Origin: Populus alba
Taxonomy: Eukaryota > Streptophyta > Magnoliopsida > Malpighiales > Salicaceae
Direction of reading: 5' to 3'
NCBI RefSeq assembly: GCF_005239225.2
Contig: NC_133296.1
Location: forward strand, 14,322,001 to 14,386,000
DNA length: 64,000 nt
Made by a program: the position numbers and the translations under genes. How positions within the stretch are numbered: position 1 is the first letter of the stretch; the number at the start of each line of letters is the position of its first letter. The notes beneath the pieces were generated by a model. The model had not been told where the DNA came from, did no database searches, and saw nothing but the letters and a program-made list of their open reading frames with translations. Positions 22,718-34,375 of this stretch are shown here, in pieces.

Positions 22718-22984
22718 TTTCGAGTTAAACCACTAATTTTCAGGGTGAAAGATAGGAGTAGGGTTTTTAATGTTGAAAGAATACCCATAATTGTAAGGCA
22801 TTGAGCCATAACTTTCATTGTTTGTGCATATAGGCTTGGTCAGGATTAGTTTTGGTGGACCACCCACAGTTGGTTGGAGTCTACAAACTTCAATTTTTGT
22901 CTCTTAGCGGCCTATCATCCCAACTTCACTCCTCTCTTCTTCACTCCCTATCCTTAATATGCTGAAAGTCAGCATCCTTTTCAC
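22718..22984 (-). pseudogene. Linker between gag and protease, with stops
   Basis: Still readable as polyprotein with at least two stops (for example after EVGMIGR and after PIFHPEN). It has no domain of its own. Confidence 0.55.
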
Positions 22985-24643
22985 TTATTGGTGAAATTCT
23001 TCACAATCATCAATGTGATGTCCCACCTTGCTATGAAACTTACAGTAGTTATTTCCATCCATCAATGGTTCAAACTCAGATAAATATCCAGACTGTACCA
23101 ACATACCATACAGTCTTTCCATGGAAACCTTTAAAACCCTTTCCTTCTTAACCTCCACTCCTACAGCATTCACTCCTCCACTGCTTGCAGCATGATTGGG
23201 CAAAGGGTTGGACTTCACATTCGGTGCATCATCAAAAGTTATCCATCTAGCTTTTATCAATTGCAGAAGCTTGTTTTTAAATGCATTACAGCTTTCAATG
23301 TTATGCCAAGCAACGCCAGCATGATACTCACATTTCAGATCTGGCTTATACCAATTTGGGTATGGAGGTTGCAGTGGGGTTAAGGGAACATGGGCTACTT
23401 TCCCAATACTTAACAACTTTGAGTACATTTCTCCCAAAGGAAGTGGTAATGGTGGCAATTGTTCTTGGATTCTTTAAAAATTCCTTCTTAGAGGATTATC
23501 GATCTGGTTACTTTGTTGGTCATATGGTTGGTTTTGTTGGTTGGTAGGGAAAGGTTTAGTGAAGTTTACACTTGCAACTTGTTGGGTAGGTATTTGGAAG
23601 TTATAATGGTGGTAGTTTGTTTTCTTACCCTTATACACTCCTTCCACGTTTTTCACATCGGAATCCTTCTTTTTCCTAGTAAAGCCTTTGTTCTCAGTAG
23701 GCTCTGACATTCTCCCCATTCTTATTGCTTGTTCTATTCTCTCAGCGATAGTTACAGCATCATAGAAATGTTGAGCTGAACTACCCACCAGGTGTTCAAA
23801 GTAGGGAGATTTAAAAATGTTAGAAAACAGAGTGACCATTTCTTTTTCTAACAAAGAGGGTTGCACATGAGATGCTTTTTCACGCCATCTCAAAGCGTAT
23901 TCTTTTATAGTCTCTTTGCTGCCCTTCTCTATGACTAACAAGCTTGACCTATCTGGGGCTACCTCCATGTTGAATTTATACTGCTCCACAAAGGCTTTTA
24001 CCAAATCTTTCCACTTTCTGATCTTAGTATTAGCCAACCTTGTATACCAGCTTAATGTCATTCTAGAAAGATTGTCTTGAAAGAAATGGATGAGAAGTTT
24101 CTCATCATTCACTACTTCTGCCATCTTATTGCAGTAAGATTTAAGATGAGTGACTGGGCATTCAGTTCCAGTATACTTGATGAATTCTGGTACCCTAAAT
24201 TTTTTGGGTACAACTACATTTGGAACTAAACACATTTCTGCAGCATAAACAGGATGATATAAGTCTGCCCCTTCGACTGCCTTCAATCTTTCTTCTAGAG
24301 CGGTCAACTTATCATAATTGATATTTTTAGAGAATTTCATCCTTTGTGGGTCATCAGTTGCCAGGTCTACAGTAACTGGCACTTGTGCTGGTGGAACATT
24401 AGTAGTGAACTGTTGTTCAAATGAAGAGGGATTAACCCCTAAATTTTGAGATGTGAATACAAAAGGAGCTGCTGGCATAGATACAGATGGAGTTGCAACT
24501 GCCGGTTGAGTAGAGGTATCTTCCCCAGACATGGATACTAGGGCTTGCTCGAGTAGACTTGTAAGTCGTGCTATATCATTTTTCATGTTCTCCAACTCTC
24601 TTTGATAATGAGTCTCTAGGTGGGCCCTTTCTTTGTTCTCCAT
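22985..24643 (-). pseudogene. Gag of the Tat element, one internal stop
   Basis: Starts at ATG 24643 with a coiled coil (RELENMKNDIARLTSLLEQAL), then the retrotransposon gag domain (about residues 150-290: NVVVPKKFRVPEFIKYTG, FFQDNLSRMTLSWYTRL, KDLVKAFVEQYKFN, IKEYALRWREKASHV). A TAA at 23474-23476 interrupts the frame, which then continues to 22985 with two zinc-knuckle-like C-X2-H-X5-H-X4-C motifs (CEYHAGVAWHNIESC and CKFHSKVGHHIDDC), another Tat trait. Without the stop, gag is about 550 residues. It forms the particle and binds the RNA. The plus-strand relative at 29960 starts at the equivalent codon. Confidence 0.88.
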
Positions 24644-24983
24644 TATCTTCCTTCGTAGTCGAGTGTAATGAATTTTATGGCCTCTTGGGAGTCCTATATT
24701 TCAACCTGAATGAATGCAAGTAAACTAAATGAAATGCACAAATGGATGCAAAATGTCATATGGTGTATGCATGATTGTTATTTGTTTCAAATTTTCCTTT
24801 CAACTTATGACGAGGAACAAACCAGATCAGATTCTCTTAAAAACAGTTCTCACTGAGGACTCCAAACCTACAGGGACTTGAACTGATTTAGGGGAGAAAT
24901 TCGATGCCATAAATCAGAATCAAAATAAGCATTTCTCATGAAATTCTCTTTCATTATTTTACAATATTACAATCACAACAAAC

Positions 24984-26900
24984 TCAATCTTTCCAAAGCC
25001 TTGGACCATCATATGCTGAGATCTCATTAATTCCATCTCTAATCAACCCAAAAAACCGATGGAATTCATTTCTAGTCATTGGCTCACCATCTGCTATTTG
25101 TTGGGCTATGCCTTTTAATCCTAAAGCATAATTCTTGGCATCATCTGCTTGTACATGATAGTGCATAGCTTCAGAAGCCCAACATTCTGCTTTTCTTTCT
25201 GCATTTTCTTTTTCTGATGATAAGGTTTGCTCAGTAGAAAGCAAATGATCCACCCGCTCATCTAAATTGGCAATTATTATATCTTGACTTCGGCATTGCT
25301 CCTGGAGTGATTCATTTGTCTCTTCCAACTTCAATACCATTTTCTCAGCTTTTGATGCTCTTCCAACCTATCTCTTCATGCTAACATCTTGCCTTTCCTT
25401 CTCCTTTGTCAAAAGTACATATTTTTCTTGTAGTTGCTGATGTTGTAGTTGAGCTGACAAATCATCCTTTTCTTGTTTTGTGATAGCCAAAGCTTTTTCT
25501 TTAGTGATTAGATTAGATTCTAACCTTATTCTTTTAGCCCCTAACTCTTCCACTTCAGCATTCAAACTAAGGTTATAAGATTCTTGTTGGGCGCGGACTT
25601 CTTCGTATATGTCTTCACCAGACTGAATCCAAGACCTGGGTGGCCCTTCAAAAGGAGGAACTTTGTACCCTTTTCCTCTCGTCTTTTGCCATATCGGATA
25701 CCCTTTAGTTGTTTTTCCTTCTACTCTCTTAGCAGAAGTAACCCTACTAGGATGTTTCCATGCCTTCTTCACTGACTCTAATAATTTCTTCGAGGTCTTG
25801 AAATCTTCATGAAATGTTGCCAGTTCGGTAGTCCTTGGAATAAACTGCTCAAATCCAAACTGTCACAAAACCATGTTGGGACAATAACTAATACAGCAGC
25901 GGGCTCCTATCAACGGAACCGATGGGTACTCACCACAGTATGCCAGATAAGATTTGAAGTAAGAGTATCGACTCCTCCAATGAAACTAAGATTTACTTAA
26001 ACTTCGAAACATTGATTCCCATGTGGATCTTCCTACTTCATGCAAATGTTTTTTAGCAAAATTCTCCAGCTTCAAATAAAGATGCCATGGGGTACCAATC
26101 AAACCTGAAATCTTCCCCTCAATCATATGACTCACAGTCCAGACAAATAACAACTGCAAACAACATCTTAAACGACCCCTTCCAGCTTTTTTACAATAAT
26201 TCAAGGATGAGAAGGTTTCTGCCAATATTGATGCAGTAGGGTTGATTTTAAGGGTCACCACACTTTTAAAAACATTAACAGCCTCAAAATCGATCATTCC
26301 CTCGGCAGATGGGAAAAGAACCAAACCATATATGCCTAAGGCCAAAATTCTCAGTCGAATTTCGTTGCTTTCATCGTGTAGTCTCCTGTTGAATATGGCT
26401 TCTAGTATATTCCAAAACCACCCCTGGTTATTTCCTCGTTTAGTCGCCTGTGATTTTGCTTGTTGACAGTTTATTTGAGCAATCCAAGCGAAATTAGAAG
26501 GTGCATGCTCTGTATGTGTGTAAAAGTACACCTTTTCTGACTTGGGACAATCTAACAGGGAATCATACTCCTCAATAGTAGGAGTTATATCCACGATATC
26601 AAAAGTGAAGCACCAATATTTTGGATCCCAAAACCCTATCATGGCTTGAAAACAAGCATGCTGGACCTTAATTTTCAGTAAATGTGATAAATCCCCATAT
26701 TGTTTCTGAAAATCAATTTGATCATGAGAGGATAACTTTTCCCAACAATCTAGCAACTGTCCTGTACCAAGTGGCCTGTCATCTAATTTAACATGCTTTG
26801 GCAATTGAGACTCAAACTTTGATGGCAAACAATCCCCTTCATCGTGTTGGTTCAATTCTGATCTGGTCAAAAATTCCTCAGTAGTAATGGATTTTTCCAT
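24984..26900 (-). pseudogene. Extra 5' ORF of the Tat element (plant-mobile-domain/DUF7745-like plus coiled coil)
   Basis: From ATG 26900, an open 304-residue stretch includes DDRPLGTGQLLDCWEKLS, FWDPKYWCFTFDIVDITPT and EEYDSLLDCP, a pattern I associate with the DUF7745/plant mobile-type domain found at the start of many Tat polyproteins. A frameshift near 25990 and TGA at 25863-25865 break it. It resumes at 25772-25368 and, past TAG 25368-25370, at 25340-24984 as a long charged coiled coil (EEVRAQQESYNLSLNAEVEELG ... HYHVQADDAKNYALGLKGIAQQ). It ends 340 bases before gag, so it is a separate ORF. Its function is unknown. Confidence 0.75.
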
Positions 26901-27477
26901 CTCACACTTCCTGTAAGGATCAGTGGAGATTTAATGAGAATATGAAATGTATATGAACATGTATGTTAATGCATTGATATTTTTTTGTGTCCTAAAAGGT
27001 ATATCCTAATTGATAGGATCTAGCTCATAAGATTTGGCTCAGTTTATTCTAATCTTAAAGATTTTCTTTGGTTCTTAGATTGCTCGAATTACTCATGGGG
27101 TAGTCGGCCTCTTAACCTTATACAACATGAGTATGGGAAGAAAATTCCACAATACCCGTTACATAGGGTGAGTTACAATCCAAGCGAAAGTCCAAATGAG
27201 CATCAGTGGACATAAGTCACACTTGCCACCTGAATCTTTCTTTTCTAATCTTAAAAAGGACGAGCTCGGGTCCAGAGCTTTTATGGGTTCACCGTGAAGT
27301 GTGTGAATACACAAATAAATAACATGCATGCATGTGCAATCTAAGATATTAAAATGATTTACAACAAATATTGCATAAAATAAATAGAGAAAATAAAATA
27401 AATGCTAAAAAAAATAGCAATAAAGAAAACAAATGAAAAGCACACACAAGCAGTTGGGTCAACCCTAGTCCCCATTC
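26901..27477 (-). other. 5' leader of the Tat element
   Basis: Between the 5' LTR and the first ORF. The primer-binding site must begin next to 27477; the element-sense sequence there is GAATGGGGACTAGGG, which I cannot assign to a tRNA. Confidence 0.55.
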
Positions 27478-29404
27478 TGTCGATACACGACGTCGGGCGA
27501 CGACTCCTCTTTTTGCTATATTCAACAAAAAGATTTTGTTTTTAATATTGGGGGAAATGAAGATTTTATTGGAGACGCCATCTAGTAATATGAGGGAACT
27601 AGAAATCCCAAATTAGACACTGGTTCCAGAGATTCAGGTACTGGGTTAGTTATGATTAAGGGAAGGTAGACAACACCCTTAAAACATCATTTGAAGAGAA
27701 AGGTTACCCTTACTTGTGTGTTTTTATATTTGATTCAAATGCTATTATATTTTGAGCTTATTTGCAATTTTTTTTTTAAATAGTTAACGTCGGTCCCTAA
27801 AAATAGGAGACTTGTCTAAAATATCGACGTTTAACCCTAAAAAGGAGATTTACGTCTGAGTTACCAAAAAAACAAAATTATGGACATAATCCATATTTGT
27901 TTAGTATTTAAACTTTTTTTTTTGACATCAGTCATTTTCTATAAAAAGAGACGTGTCGACAAACAATATTTGTTTATAAAAAAAAATATTTTGATATCGT
28001 TGAGAAATGGGTATAACTATATTTGAAAGTTGGGCTTTGGACCCACGAACGATAACATAATAGGATGGGTGTTGGACCTGCGTTGTTATCCCTTTTTTTT
28101 GTTTTATTTTTTGGTTTTACAACATGCAAGAAAATTTATATACAAAATAAAAAAAATGTTAGAAATCTAAAAAAAATTACCTGAGTGCCACAGTATAGAT
28201 AAAAAACTGAAATACCCTCGGATTTCTTGAAAAATTACGAACATGCCACTGGCGGTGCGTGTGGCTCACGCGTGGTTACTGTTGACGGCGGTGAAATTTT
28301 CCAGCGAGATTTCAGGCCAACTGATGGTCGATCCTGGTAGATATGAGGTCGCAGATTCTGTTGGTGGTGGTATTGACGGCCGTTGATGGCTGATGAGGGA
28401 GAATCGACGACTTGAAGCTTCGGTGGCCGGTGGCAATCGCGGTCTTTTTCCGGCAAGATGAGGCGGAGAAAACGATGAAAACCACTGGGTTTTTTCTTTA
28501 CCGCAAAGGAGAAACCTTTATGTGGTGGTACGGAGGCTGGAGACGGCTGGAAAGTGGAGATCGGTTGAGAGAGAGGGCGTCGCCGGCGAGAGGAGAGAGA
28601 GAGTCCGAGATTACGCTATGGTGTGAACGCGTACATAGTACACCGGTACCTCGGAACACTGTACGCTGTTGGATCTTGGATGAAACGATCGTATGGCTGT
28701 GATTGGCTAGATCTGCAGGTTGATCGGACGGTCCAGATTGTCTGGGTTATGATCCGGTGTGACGCGATACACCGAAAGCTTGGTGCACCGGGTGACGTGG
28801 CGCAACGGGATCAAATCTTAAATTATTTCAAGGGCTGAGATGTGTTGGGATATTTTGGTATTTTTAAATTGTTTTTTTTTTAAAACAATACCCTAGTGAA
28901 GAAAAACTAAAAAAAATATCAACAGTATCTAATCAATTCTCTTCTTTTCTTTTTTCTTCCCCCCCACCCTTCCCTGTGCTCATGTGGCTATTTTCGCTGA
29001 CAAATTTTATTTTTGTCTTATTGATTTTGTTTTATTATATATAATAATAAATATTTGTATATGTAAAATTAAAAATTCAAATCAATATTAGAAAAAGCCA
29101 GTTTCAATCGCAAAAAAAGAAGAAGAAATGGAATACCAAAAAAACATTTTATGGGTATCAAACCGATGAACTAGGTTTGGGTTGGAAATGACGGTTTTGA
29201 CCCGAAATAGCTTGAAACTCATTTTTTACCCTGGTCGACATGGTTTGACCTGTATTGACCCGGTGAACTCGGTTTTGATGGAAAGGTGCGGTTGACTCGA
29301 GAAAAATATATTTTTGAATTTTAAAATTTTTCTTAATTTTTTTGGATTTTTATAAGTAATAACATTCAAGAAAATCTTGGGGAATCCAAAATTGGGTTAC
29401 AACA
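27478..29404 (-). repeat. 5' LTR of the Tat element
   Basis: 1927 bases with termini TGTTGTAACCC and GTGTATCGACA (element sense). It contains CTCTCTCTCCTCTCGCCGGC near 28590 and the GTCGACATGGTTTGACC block near 29235. Confidence 0.92.
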
Positions 29405-29895
29405 ATTTTGATAATCAGATTTAAATTGGGTCCCTAAGAGTTGAATCAGATTTGAAGTTTAGTCCCTAATGATTAATTGCAGTTTATTGGATACAGACGT
29501 TATGACTGTACTACGAATGGATAGATTTATAACCTATGGATTTTGATGATTATGTAAGATGAATTTCACACATTCTATTGTTTCCCATGTCATTATGTTT
29601 TCTATAAACGGGGACAAGCACATAGAACATTAAAAAAAGAAAAAGAAAAAGAACCACCTCCATCTTCACTTTGGAAAGAATGAGGTTCCAAACGTGTGAT
29701 ACAAAGGCAATCAAACTCGTACTGTGTAAAAGCAAATACTTAAATATTGGTCTTGTATATTCAATCAACGTTCTACTTGATCAGAAAGCAGTCGAACCAA
29801 CACCGGCGTTGCAACCTTCCTTGGCATCGCCAGAAACAGAAAGCAACCGAATCAAAGTAGCCACACCAGCGTTGCAGCCTTCTTCAATCGCCAGA
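29405..29895. other. Host sequence right of the Tat element
   Basis: Starts with target duplication ATTTT. At 29790-29905 a proline/serine-rich reading frame contains two copies of a ~35-base direct repeat (CGTTGCARCCTTC...ATCGCCAGAAAC; TPALQPS in translation). There is no recognised gene. Confidence 0.35.
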
Positions 29896-29959
29896 AACAT
29901 GTTGAAATATAGGTTCCCTATTCAAACCCATCTATAACACTCGTTCGAGAAAAAGACAA

Positions 29960-30931
29960 ATGGAAAACGAAGAAAGAGCCCAGTTGGAAGCCCAACATCA
30001 AAAAGAGGTGGACAATCTTAAGGAAGAAGTTGCAAGGCTTACTAGTCTACTCGAGCAGGCCTTGAGAGATAAATCCGGAAAAGCAATACAAATAGCTCAA
30101 CCTGAGGATATGCATGTAACTCATTTTGATCCACAGAATCTGGGGGTAAATAAAGTGTCATCTGAATTTCAACAAGCTATGCATTTCCAACCAGCATACC
30201 CCTCAAGAATTCCGTTTACCATTGATTCTACCGAGAAAGAATCTCAAAAGGGCAAGATGGTGAGAGAAGAGGGTTTGGAAAAATGGACTACCCTAGAAGA
30301 GAGGATAAGGGCAGTTGAGGGAAACCATTTGTGTGATCTAGTGAAAGCTGTTAATATGTGTTTGGTACCTAATGTAGTCATTCCTAAGAAGTTTAGGGTG
30401 CCAGAATTCATTAAATATACGGGAACTCAATGCCCTATAACTCATCTCATGGCATACTGCAACAAAATGGCCGAGGTTGTTCATTTCTTCCAAGAAAGCT
30501 TGAGTGACGCTGCCCTCACCTAGTATATGCGGTTGGACAATACCAAGGTTAAAAAATGGAAGGACTTAGTTGATGCCTTCATGAGGCAATATAAGTTCAA
30601 TATAGACGTGAGCCCTGATCGTTTAAGCTTGCAAGCTATGGAGAAGAACAACAAGGAGTCCATAAGAGAATACGCCCAGAGATGGAGTGAGTTAGCTGCA
30701 CAAGTTAATCCCCCCATGTTGGAAAAAGAGATGATTAGTTTATTTTCCAACACCTTTAAAGCTTCATACTTTGAATACTTGGTTAGAAGCTCTGCACAAC
30801 ATTTTACTGAACTGGTTATTATAACTGAGAGGATTGAACAGGCCATTGGGTTAGATAAGATTGCTAACTCGACTGAGAAGAACGGTTTCATTGGAGGTGG
30901 TTGCCAAGGCACTTATCATTCCTATAGCTAA
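29960..30931 (+). pseudogene. Truncated gag of the deleted Tat element
   Basis: ATG at 29960 aligns with the start of the other gag: coiled coil VDNLKEEVARLTSLLEQAL, then NVVIPKKFRVPEFIKYTGTQCP, then the gag core. About seven residues are missing after NKMAEVV, and a TAG at 30521-30523 replaces a conserved Trp before YMRLDNTKVKKW. The frame goes on to 30931 (SLFSNTFKASYFEYLVRSSAQHF), where homology to coding sequence stops, before the zinc knuckles. Confidence 0.85.
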
Positions 30932-33236
30932 TTGCTTCACACCAACTCCCAGAAATCAACTATCTTGAAGATAAAGCTATAGTGATATTAGGTCAAGAAT
31001 GATCTACAAATGACTTCAATTGACTGTTGAAAAGATGCCCTCGTCAAGGAGAATGAATGATTGATTCCAGAAATTCCAATCAATGATCACTAAATGTTTA
31101 GCCCCTTTATGTGTTATCGTGCCAGTGTTCATAGCCCAAGATGTTGGCATAAGTTCTTTGTTGTTAAACTTCTTTTCCAAAGTTTCAATGAAATAATGAG
31201 TTTGTCATTCAATCCTGTTTACGACCAAGCATTATTCATTTTCTTGAGAGAGTTTTCTTATAAGAACTCACGAATACACTTTGGAAACCTCGCGTGATCT
31301 CATAAACGCAATTCATCTCTTTTACCAAAATCAGTTTCCTATTGGAGTTTTGAAAAAATTGATCTAGCATTTTGATTTCAAAGATAATTTGATGTTTATT
31401 CAAAACTAATATTTTTGACATTCTACTTGTAGAATGACAAGTGAATCAAGCAACTCCTTCATAGAGGTGACCAAAAAAAAAATGTAAAAAAAAGAAAAAG
31501 AAAAAAAAAGAAATGAATAAACACCCTTATCCCATAACTCTTGAATCATGTGTTTTTAAATGTATGAATAATGATACATAGTGAACTCGTTGCTCATAAC
31601 TCATGAAATGCATCTTTACAAAGACCAGACTATCATACTAGATGAGGTCAAAGTTTATTGATCTTAACTGCTTGCGCTTGAAATGAGGAAAGGCCATCTT
31701 TGTTATTCCTTTCACATTCTGAAATAAATACATCCCTTGCGATCCCTTTTTGAGCCTAAATAATTTTTCTTTCAAAAAAATCCCGACTAGGATCACACCC
31801 CACACTGGGGGCAAGTGAAATTTCAATGGTCAAGAAAGATGATAAAGCCGTGAGAAAATCAAAGGGCAAAAGAGCCCAAGGAACTCAAATGCTAGGGGGC
31901 ATGCCCAAATCACTACAAAAAAAAGTGATAACCAAGATAAAGTGAGTATGCTCTAGCAAAACAATGAAAAAGAAAAAAGAAAAAAGGCAAATCAAAGAAG
32001 AGCGGCAAAAGAAAGTATGAATGACATCAAGAGTCAAACTATTGATAGTGATCTTCAGTCTTTGAAACCCTGAAACACTCTTTGAGCCTTATGAATCCTT
32101 TTCTTTCACAACCAAGAACCACAGCCTACGTTACGTCCCTGTAAAAGTCCTTTCTAATCAAGCAAGCAAGTAACCTAGAACAATAAACAATGCTCTCAAA
32201 ATGCAAAGAATATTTTTTCATAAGATTCATGACATCAAGAACAAGCTATTCATTATTATTCATGCTGATAAAAATGAGTGTTCAAAAAGAAACAAATTTT
32301 TCTCAAACAAAACCTCGAGCTTTTTCTCGAGTCCTTCACTTTGAAAAAAGGTCATCTCATGATGTATTTTCACCGAAGATATCATTGCCAAACACAAGAG
32401 CAAATAATCTCTTTTCCAAGAAAGAAAATATCCAAGGAGTTGCAAGATTTCAAAAGCAAATTGTTTTAGACTCACATCAAAATAATTTTTGTTTTCAAAA
32501 TGCAAGATCAAGATTTCAAGATTCATTCTAGACCCATATTCCTTCACCAAACTGAAAAGGAGAGAAAAGAAAGAATGGCCTCTTAAAACCATAATTTGTC
32601 TAAGTCGCTGACAGAGCACACTTAGGGGCAATGACCAATACAAGGGGGCAACATTATGCTTAGAAGGAAAAATTCTAGAAAAAGGAGATGGAACATTTCC
32701 TACAACAAGACAAGGGGGCATTTTGGTTTATGAAATACAGTTTGATCCTTTCAGCAAGTGACACCGAATGTTTCTAGTAGTGAAACGAGGAGTAATGATT
32801 GGTCCTCTCAAATTATTTGACGAATCAGAAAATCTTTAGCAAGCAAGTGGGTCACGATGGGCACCACAAAGGCTGAGTTGTGCAAACAAATATGGAAATA
32901 GAATTACATGGGCTAACTCGAGTGGACTAGAAAGCCAAAGATGACTCAAATCAGATAGCAAGATCTCACCAACCAAGCAATGAGAAGACTAAGAAGAAAT
33001 GGGGGGCCTATTTCTCAACTTTGAGACATTGGATAATGAGTTTTGCAAATTTCATATGAGAAAATTCCAACGAAATCCATCAAGTGGAAGGCCAACTTGA
33101 AATGGCCAAAGATCAAAATTGCTGTTGAAAAATTTTTACTTTTAAGAATTTTCAACCTAAGCAGCCTACCAATGAGAATTAGGCCCCCAGAAAAATCTTT
33201 GTATTTTTCAACCACATTTCATTTTTCATTCCTGAG
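30932..33236 (+). other. Non-coding tail of the deleted Tat element
   Basis: No supportable gene. Patches match the 17000-17500 region of the full element in reverse orientation. Many adenine runs. Confidence 0.5.
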
Positions 33237-33560
33237 GTAGTGCATTTCCTATCCTACCTCCTTTCGAGTGCGCCTTCAAGCCCTCACCTCAATTCTTTTC
33301 GAGCAGGCCTTCGAGCCCTTGACCATCAAAGGTAGTGCATTTCCTATCCTACCTCCTTTTGAGTGCGCCTTCGAGCCCTCACCTCATTTCTTTTCGAGCG
33401 CGCCTTCAAGCCCTCGACTATCAAAGGTAGTGCATTTCCTATCCTACCTCCTTGTGAGTGCGTTTTTGAGCCCTCATTCCCTTTCGAGCGCACCTCCGAG
33501 CCCTCATTTCCTTCGAGCTTCCATCTTTTGGAATAGTGCGCCTTCGAGCCCTATCATGTC
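33237..33560 (+). repeat. 95-bp tandem array in the Tat tail
   Basis: Units starting GTAGTGCATTTCCTATCCTA at 33237, 33332 and 33427 (95-base steps), with a degenerate fourth. They contain smaller CGAGCGCGCCTTCGAGCCCT-like repeats. Confidence 0.85.
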
Positions 33561-33636
33561 ATTTTTTCCACCTCCTTCAAATCTATGTGAATTAGACCAT
33601 TTTTTAAAAATCCTCGTATTTTTTCTTATTGGGCTG

Positions 33637-34001
33637 GTAACCCATTACAATGTGACCACTTTTGAAAAAAAAAAACCCTCGTATTTTTTTCTTATTGGGC
33701 AAGTAACCCATTACAATGTGACCATCTGGGCTGGTAACCCATCACAATATACCAACTGGGCAGGTAACCCATTACAATGTGACCAACTGGGTTGGTAACC
33801 CATTACAATATACCAATTGGGCAGGTAACCCATTACAATGTGACCATCTGGGCTGGTAACCCATTACAATATACCAACTGGGCAGGTAACCCATTACAAT
33901 GTGACCAACTGGGCAGGTAACCCATTACAATGCGACCAACTGGGTTGGTAACCCATTACAATATACCAACTGGGCAGGTAACCCATTACAATGTGACCAT
34001 C
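33637..34001 (+). repeat. ~31/61-bp tandem array in the Tat tail
   Basis: Twelve or so units of GGTAACCCATTACAAT, alternating between two forms: ...GTGACCAACTGGGCA and ...ATACCAACTGGGTT. The higher-order period is about 61 bases. Confidence 0.88.
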
Positions 34002-34360
34002 CTAAAAAAAAAATCATCCTCGTATTTTTTTTTTCAAACATCAGGCAGGTCGCCTGGAAAAATTAGACCATTCGCGAAATCCTTCGCGTTTCTTTTATCA
34101 TCGGGCAAGTTGCCCAAAACAATTTGATCCAAAAAAAAAAAACAAAACAAAAACAAAACAAAAAATGTTGGTCGTCTTCCAAATGACTTGTTTCTTGATT
34201 TCTACATCTCTATGTAAAGGTCGTGTGTCAATCTACTGTTTTCAAAGTTTTCAAGACTAAAAAAAAAAGGATTCTTTCTATATCTACTTTTCTTTATAAA
34301 TTTACTACACAAAGCTAAAGAAAAATGAAATTTTCCAATATCTTTGCATAGTAAATATTA

Positions 34361-34371
34361 TAAAGAGGGGG
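34361..34371 (+). other. Polypurine tract of the deleted Tat element
   Basis: TAAAGAGGGGG, four bases before the 3' LTR start. Confidence 0.75.
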
Positions 34372-34375
34372 CAAC

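Larger units (their letters stand above)
11243..29404 (-). mobile_element. Complete Tat/Ogre-like Ty3/gypsy retrotransposon, 18.2 kb
   Basis: Two direct LTRs (11243-13339 and 27478-29404) share the terminal pair TGTTGTAACCC...GTGTATCGACA (element sense) and are flanked by the 5-base target duplication ATTTT at 11238-11242 and 29405-29409. Element-sense order is 5' LTR, extra ORF, gag, protease, intron, RT, RNase H, integrase, a 4.2-kb non-pol region, purine tract, 3' LTR. The 5' extra ORF, the intron between protease and RT and a long post-integrase region with an antisense ORF are traits of the Tat lineage that includes Ogre. The coding part is broken by several stops and frameshifts, so the copy is not autonomous. 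Confidence 0.93.

Noticed and set aside
27440..27477. Primer-binding site for a specific tRNA
   Set aside because: The bases next to the 5' LTR (GAATGGGGACTAGGG in element sense) did not match a tRNA 3' end I could name with confidence.
33268..33798. 176-residue ORF, rich in Ser/Pro
   Set aside because: It is produced by the 95-base and 31-base arrays; no codon constraint is visible.
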